In this document: in pieces, positions 1-10,632 of the stretch
How the letters are laid out: the number at the start of each line of letters is the position of its first letter
Position numbering within the stretch: the first letter of the stretch is position 1
Source: Larus michahellis
Taxonomy: Eukaryota > Chordata > Aves > Charadriiformes > Laridae
NCBI RefSeq assembly: GCF_964199755.1
Contig: NC_133913.1
Span: 6,302,201 to 6,366,200, forward strand
DNA: 64,000 bases
Reading direction: 5' to 3'
Made by a program: the position numbers and the translations under genes
The notes under the pieces: generated by a model
Seen by the model: only the letters and a program-made list of their open reading frames with translations
Told to the model about the DNA's origin: nothing
The model's database searches: none

Positions 1-475
1 GCATAGAGGGATCCCACCTGCAGGGAGGAGTGGACAGGACAGGTGACCCAAAATTGACAAACAGGGGTATTCCATCCCATCTGCCCCATGCTCAGTATAA
101 AAGCTGAGGGATCAAAGCGTCAGCTCTCTTTCCTTCAATGGCCGATGTCCAAGGAGGACCCTGTCTGTTCATCTGCCTTTGATCCCGATCCGTCCGTTCC
201 TGACTTCATCTGTGGAACCCAGTTCCCACCTGTCGCTGAGCCCAGTCTGGGACTTCCCCAGTGCCTGCCGGTGACATAATCCTGGGAGCTTAATACAGTT
301 TTGTATATACTGTATCTATTTAATTATTTTCCTTTTTATTTTATTATTAATATTTCATTAAAGTAGTTTAGTTCCTTCTAAACTTGTAAATCTCTTTATC
401 TCTCCTCCTCCTCTCTGTGTATGAGGGACTGGGGGGTAGCATCTCCCATTGGCCAATTTGGCCAAAACCACTACA
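1..475 (+). mobile_element. Solo or partial retroviral LTR (avian ERVL-like), cut by window edge
   Basis: This old endogenous retrovirus copy shows the parts of an LTR in order. There is a TATA box TATAAAAG at 96-103 and a downstream transcribed region that resembles avian ERVL LTRs. An AT-rich stretch with the poly(A) signal ATTAAA follows at 357-362, then a pyrimidine-rich CTCTCCTCCTCC segment. No retroviral coding region follows. The right boundary is approximate and the left end lies outside the window. It points the same way as WNT9B, with its TATA about 1.5 kb upstream of the WNT9B start codon. Confidence 0.5.
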
Positions 476-947
476 CTCATTTATTGCCTGGGTAGGTTGG
501 TTTCATGTGGCTATGTGCATATCAAGAGCCCTACCACATACGTGTCACCAGAGTCCTGTGACTTTATGGGAGTGTTTTCAGAGCATGGGGGTTGCACATT
601 CCTAACATTGGGCCCAACAGTCACTACTGGGTTCTGGAAATTTGTGGCTGAATGAAAGTTTGTGTAATTGCAGTTCGGAGGATCAGGCTGGGCATTAAAC
701 AGTGCTTCCCCTGGAGGGTTGTGCATCCGTAGGACAAGTGCCCAGAGAGGTGTGGGGATCTGCATCCTTGGAGGTCTGCAGGACCTAGCTGGACAAAGTC
801 AAAGTCATCCTTATCTAGATTTGACGGCAACCTGTCTTGAGACAGGAGGTTGGTCTAGAGACTTTCGAAGGGTCCTCCCCATCAACATTTCTACAAGATG
901 AATGTTTGGTCATACATGTCCACGGGAGCATGCTCCAGGCCATGCCT
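476..947. other. Upstream flank of WNT9B with a possible old CR1 tip
   Basis: No gene is visible. Around 835-900 the sequence weakly resembles a CR1 3' end (GGAGGTTGGTCTAGAGAC, then a pyrimidine-rich stretch and ACAAGATGA), too diverged to call firmly. The rest is unique. Confidence 0.3.
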
Positions 948-1110
948 TGGGATGCCCCGTCCATGGAGGTCTTCAAGGCCAGGTTGGACAGGGCTTGGAG
1001 CAACCTGGGCTGGTGGGAGGTGTCCCTGCCCAGGGCAGGGGGCTTGGACTAGGTGGTCTTTAAGGTCCCTTCCAACCCAAACCATTTTATGATTCTGTGA
1101 TTCCATGATC
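948..1110 (+). mobile_element. CR1 LINE 3' end
   Basis: A 5'-truncated CR1 in + orientation contains the GGTGTCCCTGCCCAGGGCAGG block and ends with TCCCTTCCAACCCAAACC and an ATTCTGTGATTC tail. It lies about 530 bp upstream of the WNT9B start codon. Confidence 0.9.
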
Positions 1111-1639
1111 TACCTGCTATGTCCATGAACATTAGAGCCATTGGCAGTGAGCCTAAGAAAAGCAGGAATGTGTTGGGTGGGTGCTGGGTGCCCGGGCACA
1201 GCAGGTGCTTCTTCACCTTTTCCTTCAAGCGTCGGTTGACTTCCCTGCACAAACAGCTGCCCCCAGCCGTGCGGCACCAGTAAGGCTTGGAAGCGGGATG
1301 TTCCCACGGCTGCATCCAACCGTTATTATTCCATGTAGCGCCGTCGAGCATCCCGGAGCCCGGTATGGAGACTGCCGTGGTCTGTGAGCCCACCGAGCCC
1401 TCGGAGCCCGCAGGGATGGAAGGACACGGTGGGACGCGACCCGGCACGGCACGACCGCGGGCTCCAGGGGCCGGCGGGTCCCCAGGGAGCCCCGGGGGTG
1501 CCCGGCGCCGTCCGCCACGGCGTCGCCGGCGGCTGTGGGACGGGACGGGACGGGAGGAGGGGGCCGCCCCGCCTCTCGCTTAAAGAGCTGCGGCGCCGGG
1601 CGGCCGCGCAGCGAGTGCGGAGCGGCACCGCCCGGCACC

Positions 1640-1728
1640 ATGGGCTCGGCCGCCGCCGCCCTTCGCCGCATCCTCCTCCTCCTCCTCCTCCTGCCGCCGC
1701 CGCCGCCGCCCGCCGCCGCCTACTTCGG
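1640..1728 (+). CDS. WNT9B: WNT9B coding exon 1 (signal peptide)
   Basis: The ATG at 1640 lies in a good context (CACCATGG). The exon encodes 29 residues plus two bases of a split Gly codon, before the donor GTCAGC at 1729. The peptide is a signal sequence: a short Ala/Arg start, an Ile plus seven-Leu core (residues 11-18), six prolines (19-24), three alanines and then Tyr-Phe-Gly, where the Wnt9 mature region begins. Cleavage is likely just before the Tyr. The Leu and Pro runs come from pure CTC and CCG trinucleotide runs inside a CpG island, so their length may vary between individuals or be misassembled. Joining to exon 2 restores the conserved YFGLTG stretch, which confirms both start and donor. 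Confidence 0.9.
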
Positions 1729-1784
1729 GTCAGCGCCGCCCGCGGGGCCCTGGCACCGCCTCCGCCCGGGGCAGCGCGGGGGGA

Positions 1785-1939
1785 GCGCGCAATGTCCGCG
1801 GGACAGCGCGGGGGGAATCCCGGGAGGGAGCGCGGATTCTCCGCGGGGTAGCGCTGAGGGACCGCCGGGAAGGACCGCGCAACGTCCGCGGGACAGCGCC
1901 GGGGAATCCCCGTGGAGGGAGGGCGGATTCTCCGCGGAT
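1785..1939 (+). repeat. Imperfect tandem duplication, period about 90 bp, in WNT9B intron 1
   Basis: Segments 1785-1848 and 1875-1939 match closely. Both run CGCGCAA(T/C)GTCCGCGGGAC, then a GGGGAATCCC core, then GGCGGATTCTCCGCGG-like sequence. The unit sits inside the CpG island just after exon 1. Confidence 0.75.
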
Positions 1940-2360
1940 GCCCTGCCGAGAGGAGGCGCGGAGGCTCCGCGGGGTTACTCGGACCTTGGGGCGGCCCTGG
2001 CCGGCCGGGAGGCCGGGGCGGTGCGGGAGGGGGGTCCCGGCCGGGCCGGGCCGTTGTAGGGGAGCGGGGGTGGGGGTGAAAGGGGTGTCGGGTGTCGGCA
2101 GGAGCCCCCGCCGCGGTCCGAGCGCCCCGCGGAGAGGGGCCGGCGGGAGCATCCAGGCTGGGACTGGGGAACGGAGCAGAAGATGCTGGGAGCAATGGGG
2201 AGAAAAACCGGCTTTTACTCCTTGAACTATGCTCTGTTTCTGCTCAGGATGTGAAATTAGCCCCGGATAGTGGCTTTGCTCCCTCTCTCGGGCTGCTTCC
2301 CTGGAGGGAAGAAGGTGGGAGGAAGGGGATGGAAGAGGGAGCCGGGGCTCAGCAGGGAGG

Positions 2361-2405
2361 TGCGGGGACATGCGGGTGCTGCGGGGACATGCGGGTGCTG
2401 CGGGG
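2361..2405 (+). repeat. Short tandem repeat of GCGGGGACATGCGGGTGCT unit
   Basis: Two adjacent copies of a 19-bp GC-rich unit are present, followed by a partial third copy. Confidence 0.7.
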
Positions 2406-2980
2406 CTCCCGGGGCCGCAGGGGCTTCACGCCAGCCCGGGGGCGAGGGTGCGCTTGGGCGCGGAGCTGATGCTCCAGCCCGGGACACTGCGCAGGGCCAT
2501 ATGGGCGCGATCGTCACCGGGTGCGTGTCCTCCCCTCCCGTTTTAGTTTTCTTGTGTCAAAGGTGAAGATGGGTTTGTAGCCCGTTAGATCAATGCAGAA
2601 TTTCCTGTGCTTTTGTTTTATTTTGTTTTGTTTTCTGAGAAAGCTGCTTCTCGGACAGGTTTCCAGACTCTCTTATGGTAACCAGAGCTGTTAGTTCCTC
2701 TATCACAGTGCGTGCAGCAGGAGAGACAAAGCCGTTAACACGTTCAGACACTGCTGTGAGTGAGTGTAACACTCAGGACAGATCTGCGCTGACTTACACT
2801 TGTGGAGGGTCTTGGTCCCTCTCTGCCCACCCTCCCGTCACATGCCAGACACTTCTTCCTACATTTGCTGGCAAGCGTCTGCTGACTTGGCACTGCTTAC
2901 CTAGGACAGTGATTGCTATTTCAGTTCTGTTGAAAAGTTCCCTTAAAACAGCTGGATTTGAAATTTATTAATTGTATCAT

Positions 2981-3071
2981 TTAGCCTAACTCATGTCTAA
3001 GCTCCGGCTGGCAGGGGAGGACCCTGCCTCTCTTGGTCAGAGGGGTATATCTTGGTGTATCTCCACACACC
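2981..3071 (-). CDS. Candidate terminal exon (Y) of an unrecognised antisense gene in WNT9B intron 1
   Basis: On the minus strand a strong acceptor (CCCAACTCCTTTACAG) is followed by 29 codons and a stop. The exon enters in phase 2, exactly the phase left by the candidate exon at 5175-5266. Its peptide includes RYTPLTKRGRVLPC and ends RHELG. The core LTKRGRVLPCQPELRHEL recurs as LTKRGKVLPCQQELRHEL in the open stretch at 5982-6317, where the frame continues for a further 78 codons. This copy therefore looks cut short after HEL. I do not recognise the protein. Purine-rich, CpG-containing sequence set in AT-rich surroundings fits a coding origin. It may be a functional short C-terminus or the damaged half of a duplication. 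Confidence 0.4.
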
Positions 3072-3408
3072 CTGTAAAGGAGTTGGGCGGCAGCGAGTGT
3101 TTGGCTTTCCAGGTACAGGGGCACGTGTACATGATTGGACTCAGTGGAAGTGAATGTGTTTGTGCTTCCCTTTGAGATAGCCAACACAAAGCGGTTACTG
3201 ACTATTGCTCCATTGTTAGATGATGCTTCATTTTGTGGCAATGACCTCTTTGGTATGAACGGCTTTCTGGGCATATGAAATCTGGATGTGCTGCCTTTTG
3301 ATGATGCCTAGCTTAGGGTCTGAGGCTGTAGTGTCACTTTTTAATGTGTTTTTGTTTTTTTTTTCCTTTTCCTTGGGGTGGGGGTTGACACAGGGTGTGT
3401 CCTGCATA

Positions 3409-3760
3409 TTCATAGAATCATAGTATCATAGAATGGTTTGGATTGGAAGGGACCTTCAAGCCCTCCCAGTGCCACCCCCTGCCCTGGGCAGGGACACCTC
3501 CCACCAGCCCAGGTTGCTCCAAGCCGCGTCCAACCTGGCCTTGAACCCCTCCAGGGATGGGGCAGCCACAGCTTCTCTGGGCAACCTGAGCCAGGGGCTC
3601 ACCACCCTCACAGGAAAGGATTCCTTCCTCAGATCTCATCTCATTCTCCCCTCTTTCAGTTTAAAACCCTTCCCCCTCGTCCCATGGCTCCCCTCCCTGC
3701 TCCAGAGTCCCTCCCCAGCTTTCCTGGAGCCCCTTTAGGGACTGGAAAGGACTCTAAGGT
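3409..3760 (-). mobile_element. CR1 LINE 3' end
   Basis: Starts with the reverse-complement tail CATAGAATCATAGTATCATAG and runs through the CACCTCCCACCAGCCCAGG and GAACCCCTCCAGGGATGGGG blocks to CCCTTTAGGGACTGGAAAGG. Confidence 0.92.
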
Positions 3761-5174
3761 ATTTTCACCTCTTCATTTAAAAATCCCAAGAAGGGATAAA
3801 AGAAGGAAATTGAAATCTAAGAATTCAGTGGGTGTTTGGAGGTGATTAATAATGGAATACAGGGGTGCTTTCAAATACAAATTGGAGTTGATAAACTAGA
3901 GAGGAACTTGAATATTTTAGAAGTTCTGGTGTGAATGCCTGATATGGCTCATTTTGGGAGAAAAATAATCTCACATCCAAACTACTACTGAATAGGAGAG
4001 GCCCTTAGACTCTGGGTCAGTGGTCTGCCTCTAAGGTTTGCTGAGTGGGAGAGACTGAGGCACATGAGCCAGATCTTGGCTTTCCAAACACTTAATTGAG
4101 AAAACCTTGCAAAGATGTAATAAAAAGTGAAGGAGGCTCTTTGGGTAGCTATCTGCAGAGAGAGGACTGGGGTCCTTTGTACAGTGGATTTATCAAAGGT
4201 GAAGTGTTGCTGTTTTTACGGCAGTGAAGAAAATACCAAGTTTGATTCCCTCAGGACAAAGGGAAGGCAAGATGTGTAGAGAGTAGTCCAGCAAAAATGG
4301 TCCAAGGGCCCAGGAAAGATGAAGATCGCCTATAAATATGCAAAATGAAGTCTTGCCAGAGTGAACACAGCCTTAGAACGGGGAAATAACCACAGAATCA
4401 TACAGTCATAGAATAATGGTGGCTTGGGCAGATCTCAGAAGACCACATTCCCAATATCTGGGGTTGTTTGGTGCTCTGGTGCCTTGGCTGTGCTTGAACA
4501 GACCTTGAAATGCCAGCGCTGGGTCTACAGAGGGGTAAATTACAGCCTACTTTTAAGAAGTAGAAAATAAGGTCTGCCTGAAATGTGGTGGGGCTGTTGT
4601 TCAGGTTGTGTTGGGCTTGCCTGGCTCATTAGACGCAGGAATCCAGGAGTGGCCGTCTTCCTTGCCTATAGACAGCGTACACCTCCTCATTTCCTCTGGG
4701 CTTGTTTTGTTTTGACCTCTGCTTCAGTCTTACCCCATGCTGCAGCCTCCTGTAAGGTGTTCCCACCTTGTTTTAGCCATGCTTTTTCTTTCAGGATGTG
4801 CAGCTCCTCGGGTGGGTGGGAGTCTTTCTAGACCTCCCCAGAAGCTCTCAGCCTCCTGTTGCCTTCTTAGGGGCTCTGTTTCACAAAGTGAGAAGTAGTT
4901 TAGGATGTGCTGGAGGGCAAAGAGCTCCTCACAGGGGCGAAGGGGGCAGTAACTGCCCTCTTCCTAGAGTTAGGTCAGGGCAGAATTCAGAAGAAACCCA
5001 CCTCAGGCAGGACGTTGTTGGGTAAGCAGAAGAAACAAACTCAATTAGAGCCTTTTCCAGGGGAGACCTCCGGGGAGCAGGCTGCAACATGTCTTCTCCA
5101 TGGGCCAGTTTGGCCTGCGCTCTGTGGGCAGCCAGATCTGCTGCAGCATTTCTTTATAACCTGTCCTGAAATAC
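3761..5174. other. Unique intron 1 sequence
   Basis: A weak CR1-like tip (CACAGAATCATACAGTCATAGAAT) occurs near 4392. A short minus-strand open stretch at about 4590-4700 has no convincing splice partners. Otherwise I see nothing that can be named. Confidence 0.3.
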
Positions 5175-5266
5175 CTGTGGTAGGTGCAGAGGCGCCAGGC
5201 TTCCTGCAATTTCACACGACGCGCCGTCTTGAGTCGCAGCTCCTCTTCATTCAGCCTCCGGATGTA
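5175..5266 (-). CDS. Candidate internal exon (X) of the unrecognised antisense gene
   Basis: On the minus strand an acceptor (AACTTAGCAG) precedes 92 nt that read YIRRLNEEELRLKTARR and then VKLQEAWRLCTYH. The exon ends in phase 2 at the donor CACAG|GTATTT. The composition (Glu, Arg, Lys, Leu) is that of a charged amphipathic helix. The segment is CpG-rich (ACGACGCGCCGTC on the + strand) within CpG-poor sequence, which fits former or present coding constraint. It enters in phase 0, matching the exit phase of the candidate at 10455-10632, and its exit phase matches the entry of 2981-3071. A TAGCAG acceptor would add one Gln codon. I cannot name the family. The + strand frame over this region is a shadow. 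Confidence 0.45.
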
Positions 5267-5981
5267 CTGCTAAGTTCTGCTCCCATCAAAGTCAGTGGCA
5301 CAACTGCTGCTCATGATGGAAGAATTTTCTGGGGGCCCTTAGAGAGTAAAACCAACATGGGACTTGCAGGTCTGTTGAAGCTTGGGCTTGCATAGCTTTG
5401 AAAATAGCATAAAATGTCAAATGACATCTTAATGTAAATATGAGTACCTGTATGAGATATCTAGATGTATGAGATGTTCTAGAGATGTCAAGTAAGCTTT
5501 AGTTTTTATCCAGTTATTCCAGTTACTTACAATCCTACATTTACTTTGGTAACTTTTTTATTTTACCCTTTCCCTGATAAATCTAATGAACCAAGTCTAC
5601 TTCAAACAGGGACTCTGATGTCCAGTTCTGATTGCTCCTGGAAAGATTTCTGAAGATGTTTCTCTTCCTGTTGAGCCAATAAATTAAATACCCATATGAC
5701 TTATAGGCTGCATAATCATTTGTCAAAGTACAGAATATCAGGAGGTTTTGTTACAGCATCTTTTTTTTGCGTTGTCAGTCACACAGAATACTGGGATATT
5801 TAAAAAGAGTATATTGCAGAAAGAGAGCAGAAATGGAGAGGGAAGGCAAAGTTCAGCTGACGGAGTCTGTAGATGGAGTCAGATCAGCAGAGATGATGTG
5901 GGACTACAGATGCATTGAGTAGGTAAGGGCTTTTCATGGGTGCTCTTTGATTATCTGCAGTTCCCAGATTCTCTTTAGTCA

Positions 5982-6317
5982 CTATCTCAGGGTATCATAT
6001 TTTCTAAAAAAATCTTCCCACTGGGTGTTGACCGTCTCCTGTACGCAACGCTCCAGGGAATGTGGCCAGTCCGGAGTTAGACTGAAAATCTGATCTCCCA
6101 TGTAATGATTGAGTGGGCTGCGGGCCTGGGTCGGACGGTCAGCACCGGGGAGTGCTCTGCTCCCGAAATCAAGAGCTACACGGCGATATTTCATGTCATT
6201 GAGTTGAGAGGTGGAGGGATTTAAACCAGGTATGTCTAATAACTCATGCCTGAGCTCCTGCTGGCAGGGGAGGACTTTGCCTCTCTTGGTCAGCTGTAGC
6301 GTGTATCTCCATGTACC
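5982..6317 (-). pseudogene. Open C-terminal exon copy (Y') of the unrecognised antisense gene
   Basis: The minus strand is open for 111 codons to a TAG at 5982. The N-terminal part matches the exon at 2981-3071 (LTKRG-VLPC-ELRHEL) and continues as LLDIPGLNPS, then RRVALDFGSRALPGAD, NHYMGDQIFSLTPDWP and finally NTQWEDFFRKYDTLR. It looks like the true C-terminus of a soluble protein of unknown family. Compared with the 2981-3071 copy it lacks 7 nt near its start, so a shared phase-2 acceptor would be out of frame. A CR1 abuts its upstream end and no good acceptor remains. It is most likely a duplicated or damaged terminal exon. CpG density is high for the intron. Confidence 0.45.
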
Positions 6318-6320
6318 TAG

Positions 6321-6425
6321 TGGGAGGTGTCCCTGCCCAGGGCAGGGGGGTTGGAACTAGATGATCTTTAAGGTCCCTTCCAACCCAAAACATTCTGTGA
6401 TTCTGTGATCCTGTGATCCTGTGAT
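6321..6425 (+). mobile_element. CR1 LINE 3' tip
   Basis: A heavily 5'-truncated copy starts at TGGGAGGTGTCCCTGCCC and ends with ATTCTGTGATTCTGTGATCC repeats. Its truncated end directly abuts the antisense coding remnant at 5982-6317. Confidence 0.9.
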
Positions 6426-8315
6426 GTCCAGACTGTGGGAGCCCAGAGCAGATAAGGATGAAGAACCCGGTGCAGTTAGAGTGACCCAGATCAACTGGTG
6501 CATAGGCACTAATTGCAGTGGTTCCCAGCTAAACCCCCACACCAGGTTACACGTACCTCTCCTCCCAAAACAGCCAGCTCTTCTGATGTAAGATTTGTAT
6601 ATGCTGTTCTCTGTGGAGAATTCTTTTTAAAAACCAAGTCAGTATCTGGGCACAGGTGTTGCTGTTCCCGAAAAGGTTTTGCAGAAAGCAGAAGAGCCCA
6701 TTTCCAAGGATTCCAACTCATAACCTCCCTTAAACCTCACTTGAGTTTTTAATTCAAGGTGCTTTTTTTTTTAGTGAGGAGCAGAAAGCTTATCAGAAAA
6801 CCCGGAGGGTAACAGGTACAAAAACACCTGCCAGAGGGTCTGAAATGACAACTCTGATGGAAAAAAGTAAAAAAACCCAAACCTTGAGATCAATAGTTTA
6901 TCCTGAGATGCTGCTTTGGGGATCTCTGCCACCTTCTCTGTAGAGAGAGGGTGGTACAAAGCATGGCAGACCGTCCCATTTAGTCAAGGCAGTACAACCC
7001 TGCTCCTGGCGTCCATTTGTCCAGGGACAACTGCTGAGGATTAAATAGTGTTGCTTCTGAAAGGCTTAAAACTCTATTCCATTGAGCTGCCAGGAGAGGA
7101 GGGCTGAGGACCCGTCGTGCACTGTGGTGGCCTTGATTTGATCTGTCATTGTCCCGTATTCTCTCAGCCTTTCCCGAATACTCGCTGCAGCTATCTGTGG
7201 GGTGTAGGTAGTTCGGTGGAACATGAAAGGCCTGTGAAATCAGATATGGAGCACTGTTGTGGCTCCCTTTGATTTTTCTCCTTACTTGGGAGAGGTAGAA
7301 AAGGCATACTTTTAGGGGTTTTTTAAGACCTTTCAGATCCAGAGGACATTGGGCATTGCACAGGAACAGGCTCTCATTAAAAGTCTCTTAAGCAGCTGGA
7401 ATGTGGCTGGAAGGAGATTAAAGGAAATAGATGAATTTAGCAAAGTGCTTAGACAGAAAAGTAGAGAGAAATAAAAGTTTGAGATCCTTATTGTTCTTTC
7501 AGATTGCTAGCAGGTGTGCATTAATTCAAAGAGTTTACTTTTTTTGCCGTATGATCTGTAGATAATAAACTCTAAATCACCTAACAAGCGATGTGCACTT
7601 TGCCTGACTGCAAATATCTGCATATTTTATATTTAATCTTGTAAGAATGTTCTCGTACTGTGATATCGATCTGATCCTTTGTTGGTTTTACCCTAATAAA
7701 GCACAGTTCTGGGTAAGAGAGTGAGAGCCTGCAAGTCTCTACTCATACGGGTGACCTTAGCTGTGCCTGTCATGACTCCGAGAGTGGCTTCTGCTCCCAG
7801 CTGTGCCACCGCTCAAACCCGGGCAACTCCTTTAATCTCTCTGCCGACTTCTCTAAATTGAAAGTTATGCGAGACGCTAGATTTGAGAGTGGTGTCTGTG
7901 CACCAATCTTGTGCAATGAACCCCCATCTCTGTAGGAGCCTCCAAGCACAGTGGTATAGTTTTTGCATGCTGACAGTCGCACGTCTTAAGTAGCGGGTGT
8001 GATAGTTCACACGAGGGAGGCCTTCACAGAAAGGTGTATTCCAGGTAGCTTTAGTCACATGTCTTAGATTAACCCATTTACTGCTTATTTTGTCTATTTC
8101 TCAATGCATTATTTCCATCTGGTTATTTCCGTCCTCCATTTCTAGAGGGAAACCAAGTTACTGTTTGTGTTGCAACTTTAGAAATTCATAAATAATGAAA
8201 AAAAAAAAAAAGTATTGAGTCAGTTAGCCTGGTCAACCAACTATTTGGGTAGAATGATGTATTACCTCTGTAAGAATTTAAAGTATTGCCAGATCCAGTT
8301 TTAGAAAGTATTTTT
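6426..8315. other. Unique intron 1 sequence with a possible MIR-type SINE remnant
   Basis: Around 7795-7870 the stretch CCCGGGCAACTCCTTTAATCTCTCTG, followed by TCTCTAAATTGAAA, resembles the core of an ancient MIR SINE in + orientation; it is weak. No gene is seen in the remainder. Confidence 0.3.
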
Positions 8316-8456
8316 CATAGAATACAATCATAGAATCATAGAATGCTTTGGGTTGGAAGGGATCTTAAAGACCATCTCGTTCCAACCCCCCTGCCCTGGT
8401 GTCCTCCCACCAGACCAGGTTGCTCCAAGCCCCATCCAACCTGGTCTTGAACACTT
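8316..8456 (-). mobile_element. CR1 LINE 3' end
   Basis: The reversed tail CATAGAATCATAGAATGC is followed by GGTTGGAAGGGATCTTAAAG and GTTGCTCCAAGCCCCATCC. Confidence 0.9.
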
Positions 8457-10454
8457 CAAAGCTTTTGCTTTGCATAGTGTAAAAGATGAATTAGACTTGT
8501 GTGTGGCCCTGGGCTGTATTTGATGTGCACTATTTCAATTGCTCTGAAAAGGAAATCAGCTTCTTCAAAGGTTGTTTTTATGGTGCCTATCATTATCCTA
8601 TTTGAGTTTTCCACAAATATTAACATCCAACATCCTTCAGGGTCTGGACAATGGCAACACACACCTTCTCCCAAACTTATTGGTCACTGGTGGGTTGTGG
8701 GACATCCTTGAGATGTCCAAGATTGTAGGAACAGCTGTCCTGGGTCAGACCAAAGGCTCATGTATCTTCACGACCTGGTTCCAACAGTGGGTAATAATGA
8801 GCATGAAGGAAAAGCACAAAAAGGAATAGGATAGCAGAGAGTGCTATTCTCTGAGAATACTCTCCAGCTTCTGACAATCTGCACCTTGACAATTTCCTGT
8901 GACAAAGTATCTTTGTGTTTAATGGTCTCTTATGAATTTTTCTTCCATGGTTTTGTATGAATACATGTATATTTTAATACCCTTAGTATCCTTCATTAAG
9001 AAGGGCTGCAAATTTAACTACTGCCTCTGTACCCCATTTCATTTAATTTTAGTCTATTGATTAATAAGTTAATATAATTCCCCCTGGTTCTTGTATATTA
9101 GAAGTAGGAATAATCTTTCTTTACTCACTTGCAGATTAGTCATTATTTTACAACCCTGTGTTCTCCTAGTATTCCTTTTTCTCCTAGTGGAAATTGTGGA
9201 AGATATCCAGTCTATCTATTTGTCTTCACACACAAGCTATTTTGGAAATATGTCAACTTTTCAAGTCCAATAAACTGTACATCTGGCTTATCCTTGGTCT
9301 TTCTGTTCAATGACTCCTTCAAAGACCTCTAGTAGGTTTATGCAGCATGACTAATTTCTACGGAAGCTGTGTTGACTCTTCTCCACTGTTCTGTATTTAA
9401 TCTATGCCCACGAATTCTACTCTATTCTTAGCGTTTCTAACAACGTGCCTGGTACAGCTCTTTCCTCATCACATGTCTTATAAAAATTTGTAGATCCCTT
9501 TGCCACCTTTTCTCCCTCTTACACTCATGCAGTTTTAAGCAATATTTCTTTGCACCATGTTTTCCTTCCTGAGTCAGCACTCTGATGTGAATATTTTGGC
9601 ATCCAGTGAGCTACAGAAGAGCACACAGTCTTGACTTTACAGTTGCTACTTGAGGAAACGCGTCAAAGCCCCTGACAAACCTGGAAGAGTTAAATTGCAT
9701 CTGCTTAAGATCTGAATTTCGGAGTTGAGCTTTCATCCTATGGATCTTTCTTTGCTGTTTACCACTACACTAAAACATTATCTATTATGTCTTTTCCCCA
9801 TGAGAAGGGATTAATGGATTTTAGGCCAATATCTTAGCCCCTTGGGATGAGCATGTATAATGACAAGAACAAAAAGTGAGCAGTTGTCTTGCAATTCTCT
9901 GTTTTATCTCCAGTAGAGGTCATACTATTGGACTCCTTTGGAAAAAGAGCCACCAAGCCTCTACACTAGAGCTCCTGCTGCTTCTGAAGCCCTTGTGAGA
10001 AGGAAGGGCTGATAGCTGATCACATCTTTCATAGGAAGGAGATGACTAGCCTAAATAGTCAGTGAAGGTTCTACTGCCCTCTCAAAAGTATGTGACAAGG
10101 GATGAATGCTGGTTCAGTTGGGATGGAGGACACTAAAATGAGGACGGAGGCTGGCAGGAGGGGAGCTGTCTTTGTTCTGAGAAGGGATTTTGGGGAGTTA
10201 GGATGCTTGGCATGGGTGGTAGTTCTGTTGGTATGTGGACAATCATCAGCTCAGTATACAGGAGTTCAGTAAAATTGCATGTGTGGCTTTCCAGCAGTGA
10301 GCAATTTCAGTGCTGTTATGCGAGGCTCTTAAGGTCTTCTTTCCAGTGTCAGTTCCCCTCTTCTTATTTCTTCTCTCTGTGCTGTGAACTTGGGAAACTT
10401 TGCTGCATCTGAGCACAGATACTGCACAGCAAACGGAGAATAACCACATCTCAC
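8457..10454. other. Unique AT-rich intron 1 sequence
   Basis: No repeat or gene could be recognised. Short reading frames occur on both strands at the level expected by chance. Confidence 0.3.
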
Positions 10455-10632
10455 TTTTAACTTGTTGATGAGGTCTCTTTCCTGGGTTATGAGTGCTGGA
10501 ATCCCACCACCAAGCAAAGTCCAGGTCTCCGACTCTCTGGGCAAGTGTTGTTCCTCCCCCAGCTGACGTAATAGTGACACCTCTTCCTGAACCCAGCATT
10601 GTCCCGGTGAGTTAGGTACAGTCTGAACATCC
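10455..10632 (-). CDS. Candidate internal exon (P) of the unrecognised antisense gene
   Basis: On the minus strand the acceptor TTTGACTTCTCAG at 10633 opens a frame of 59 codons that ends at the donor AAA|GTGAGA. It enters in phase 2 and leaves in phase 0. An in-frame stop lies just upstream in the presumed intron, so the acceptor is where the frame becomes usable. The peptide begins DVQTVPNSPGQCWVQEEV, continues LLRQLGEEQHLPRESETW, then TLLGGGIPALITQERDLI and NKLK. It looks like a folded or helical protein, but I do not recognise it. Its exit phase matches the entry of 5175-5266. Both splice sites are good, and this is the strongest single exon of the model. Confidence 0.45.

Larger units (their letters stand above)
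1330..2200. promoter_or_regulatory. WNT9B: CpG island promoter of WNT9B
   Basis: The interval is very GC- and CpG-rich and covers the region upstream of exon 1, exon 1 itself and the start of intron 1. No strong TATA box is seen; CTTAAAG near 1580, about 60 bp before the ATG, is the only AT-rich core-like element. The transcription start site cannot be fixed from sequence. Long reading frames open on both strands here reflect the lack of AT-rich stop codons. Confidence 0.7.

Noticed and set aside
1326-2195. Minus-strand frame of 289 codons over the WNT9B CpG island
   Set aside because: Composition is Pro/Arg/Ala only, a product of GC-rich sequence lacking stop codons; it overlaps WNT9B exon 1 and has no domain.
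4392-4520. Possible CR1 tail and diverged body
   Set aside because: Only the tail-like start is convincing; the rest does not follow CR1 blocks.
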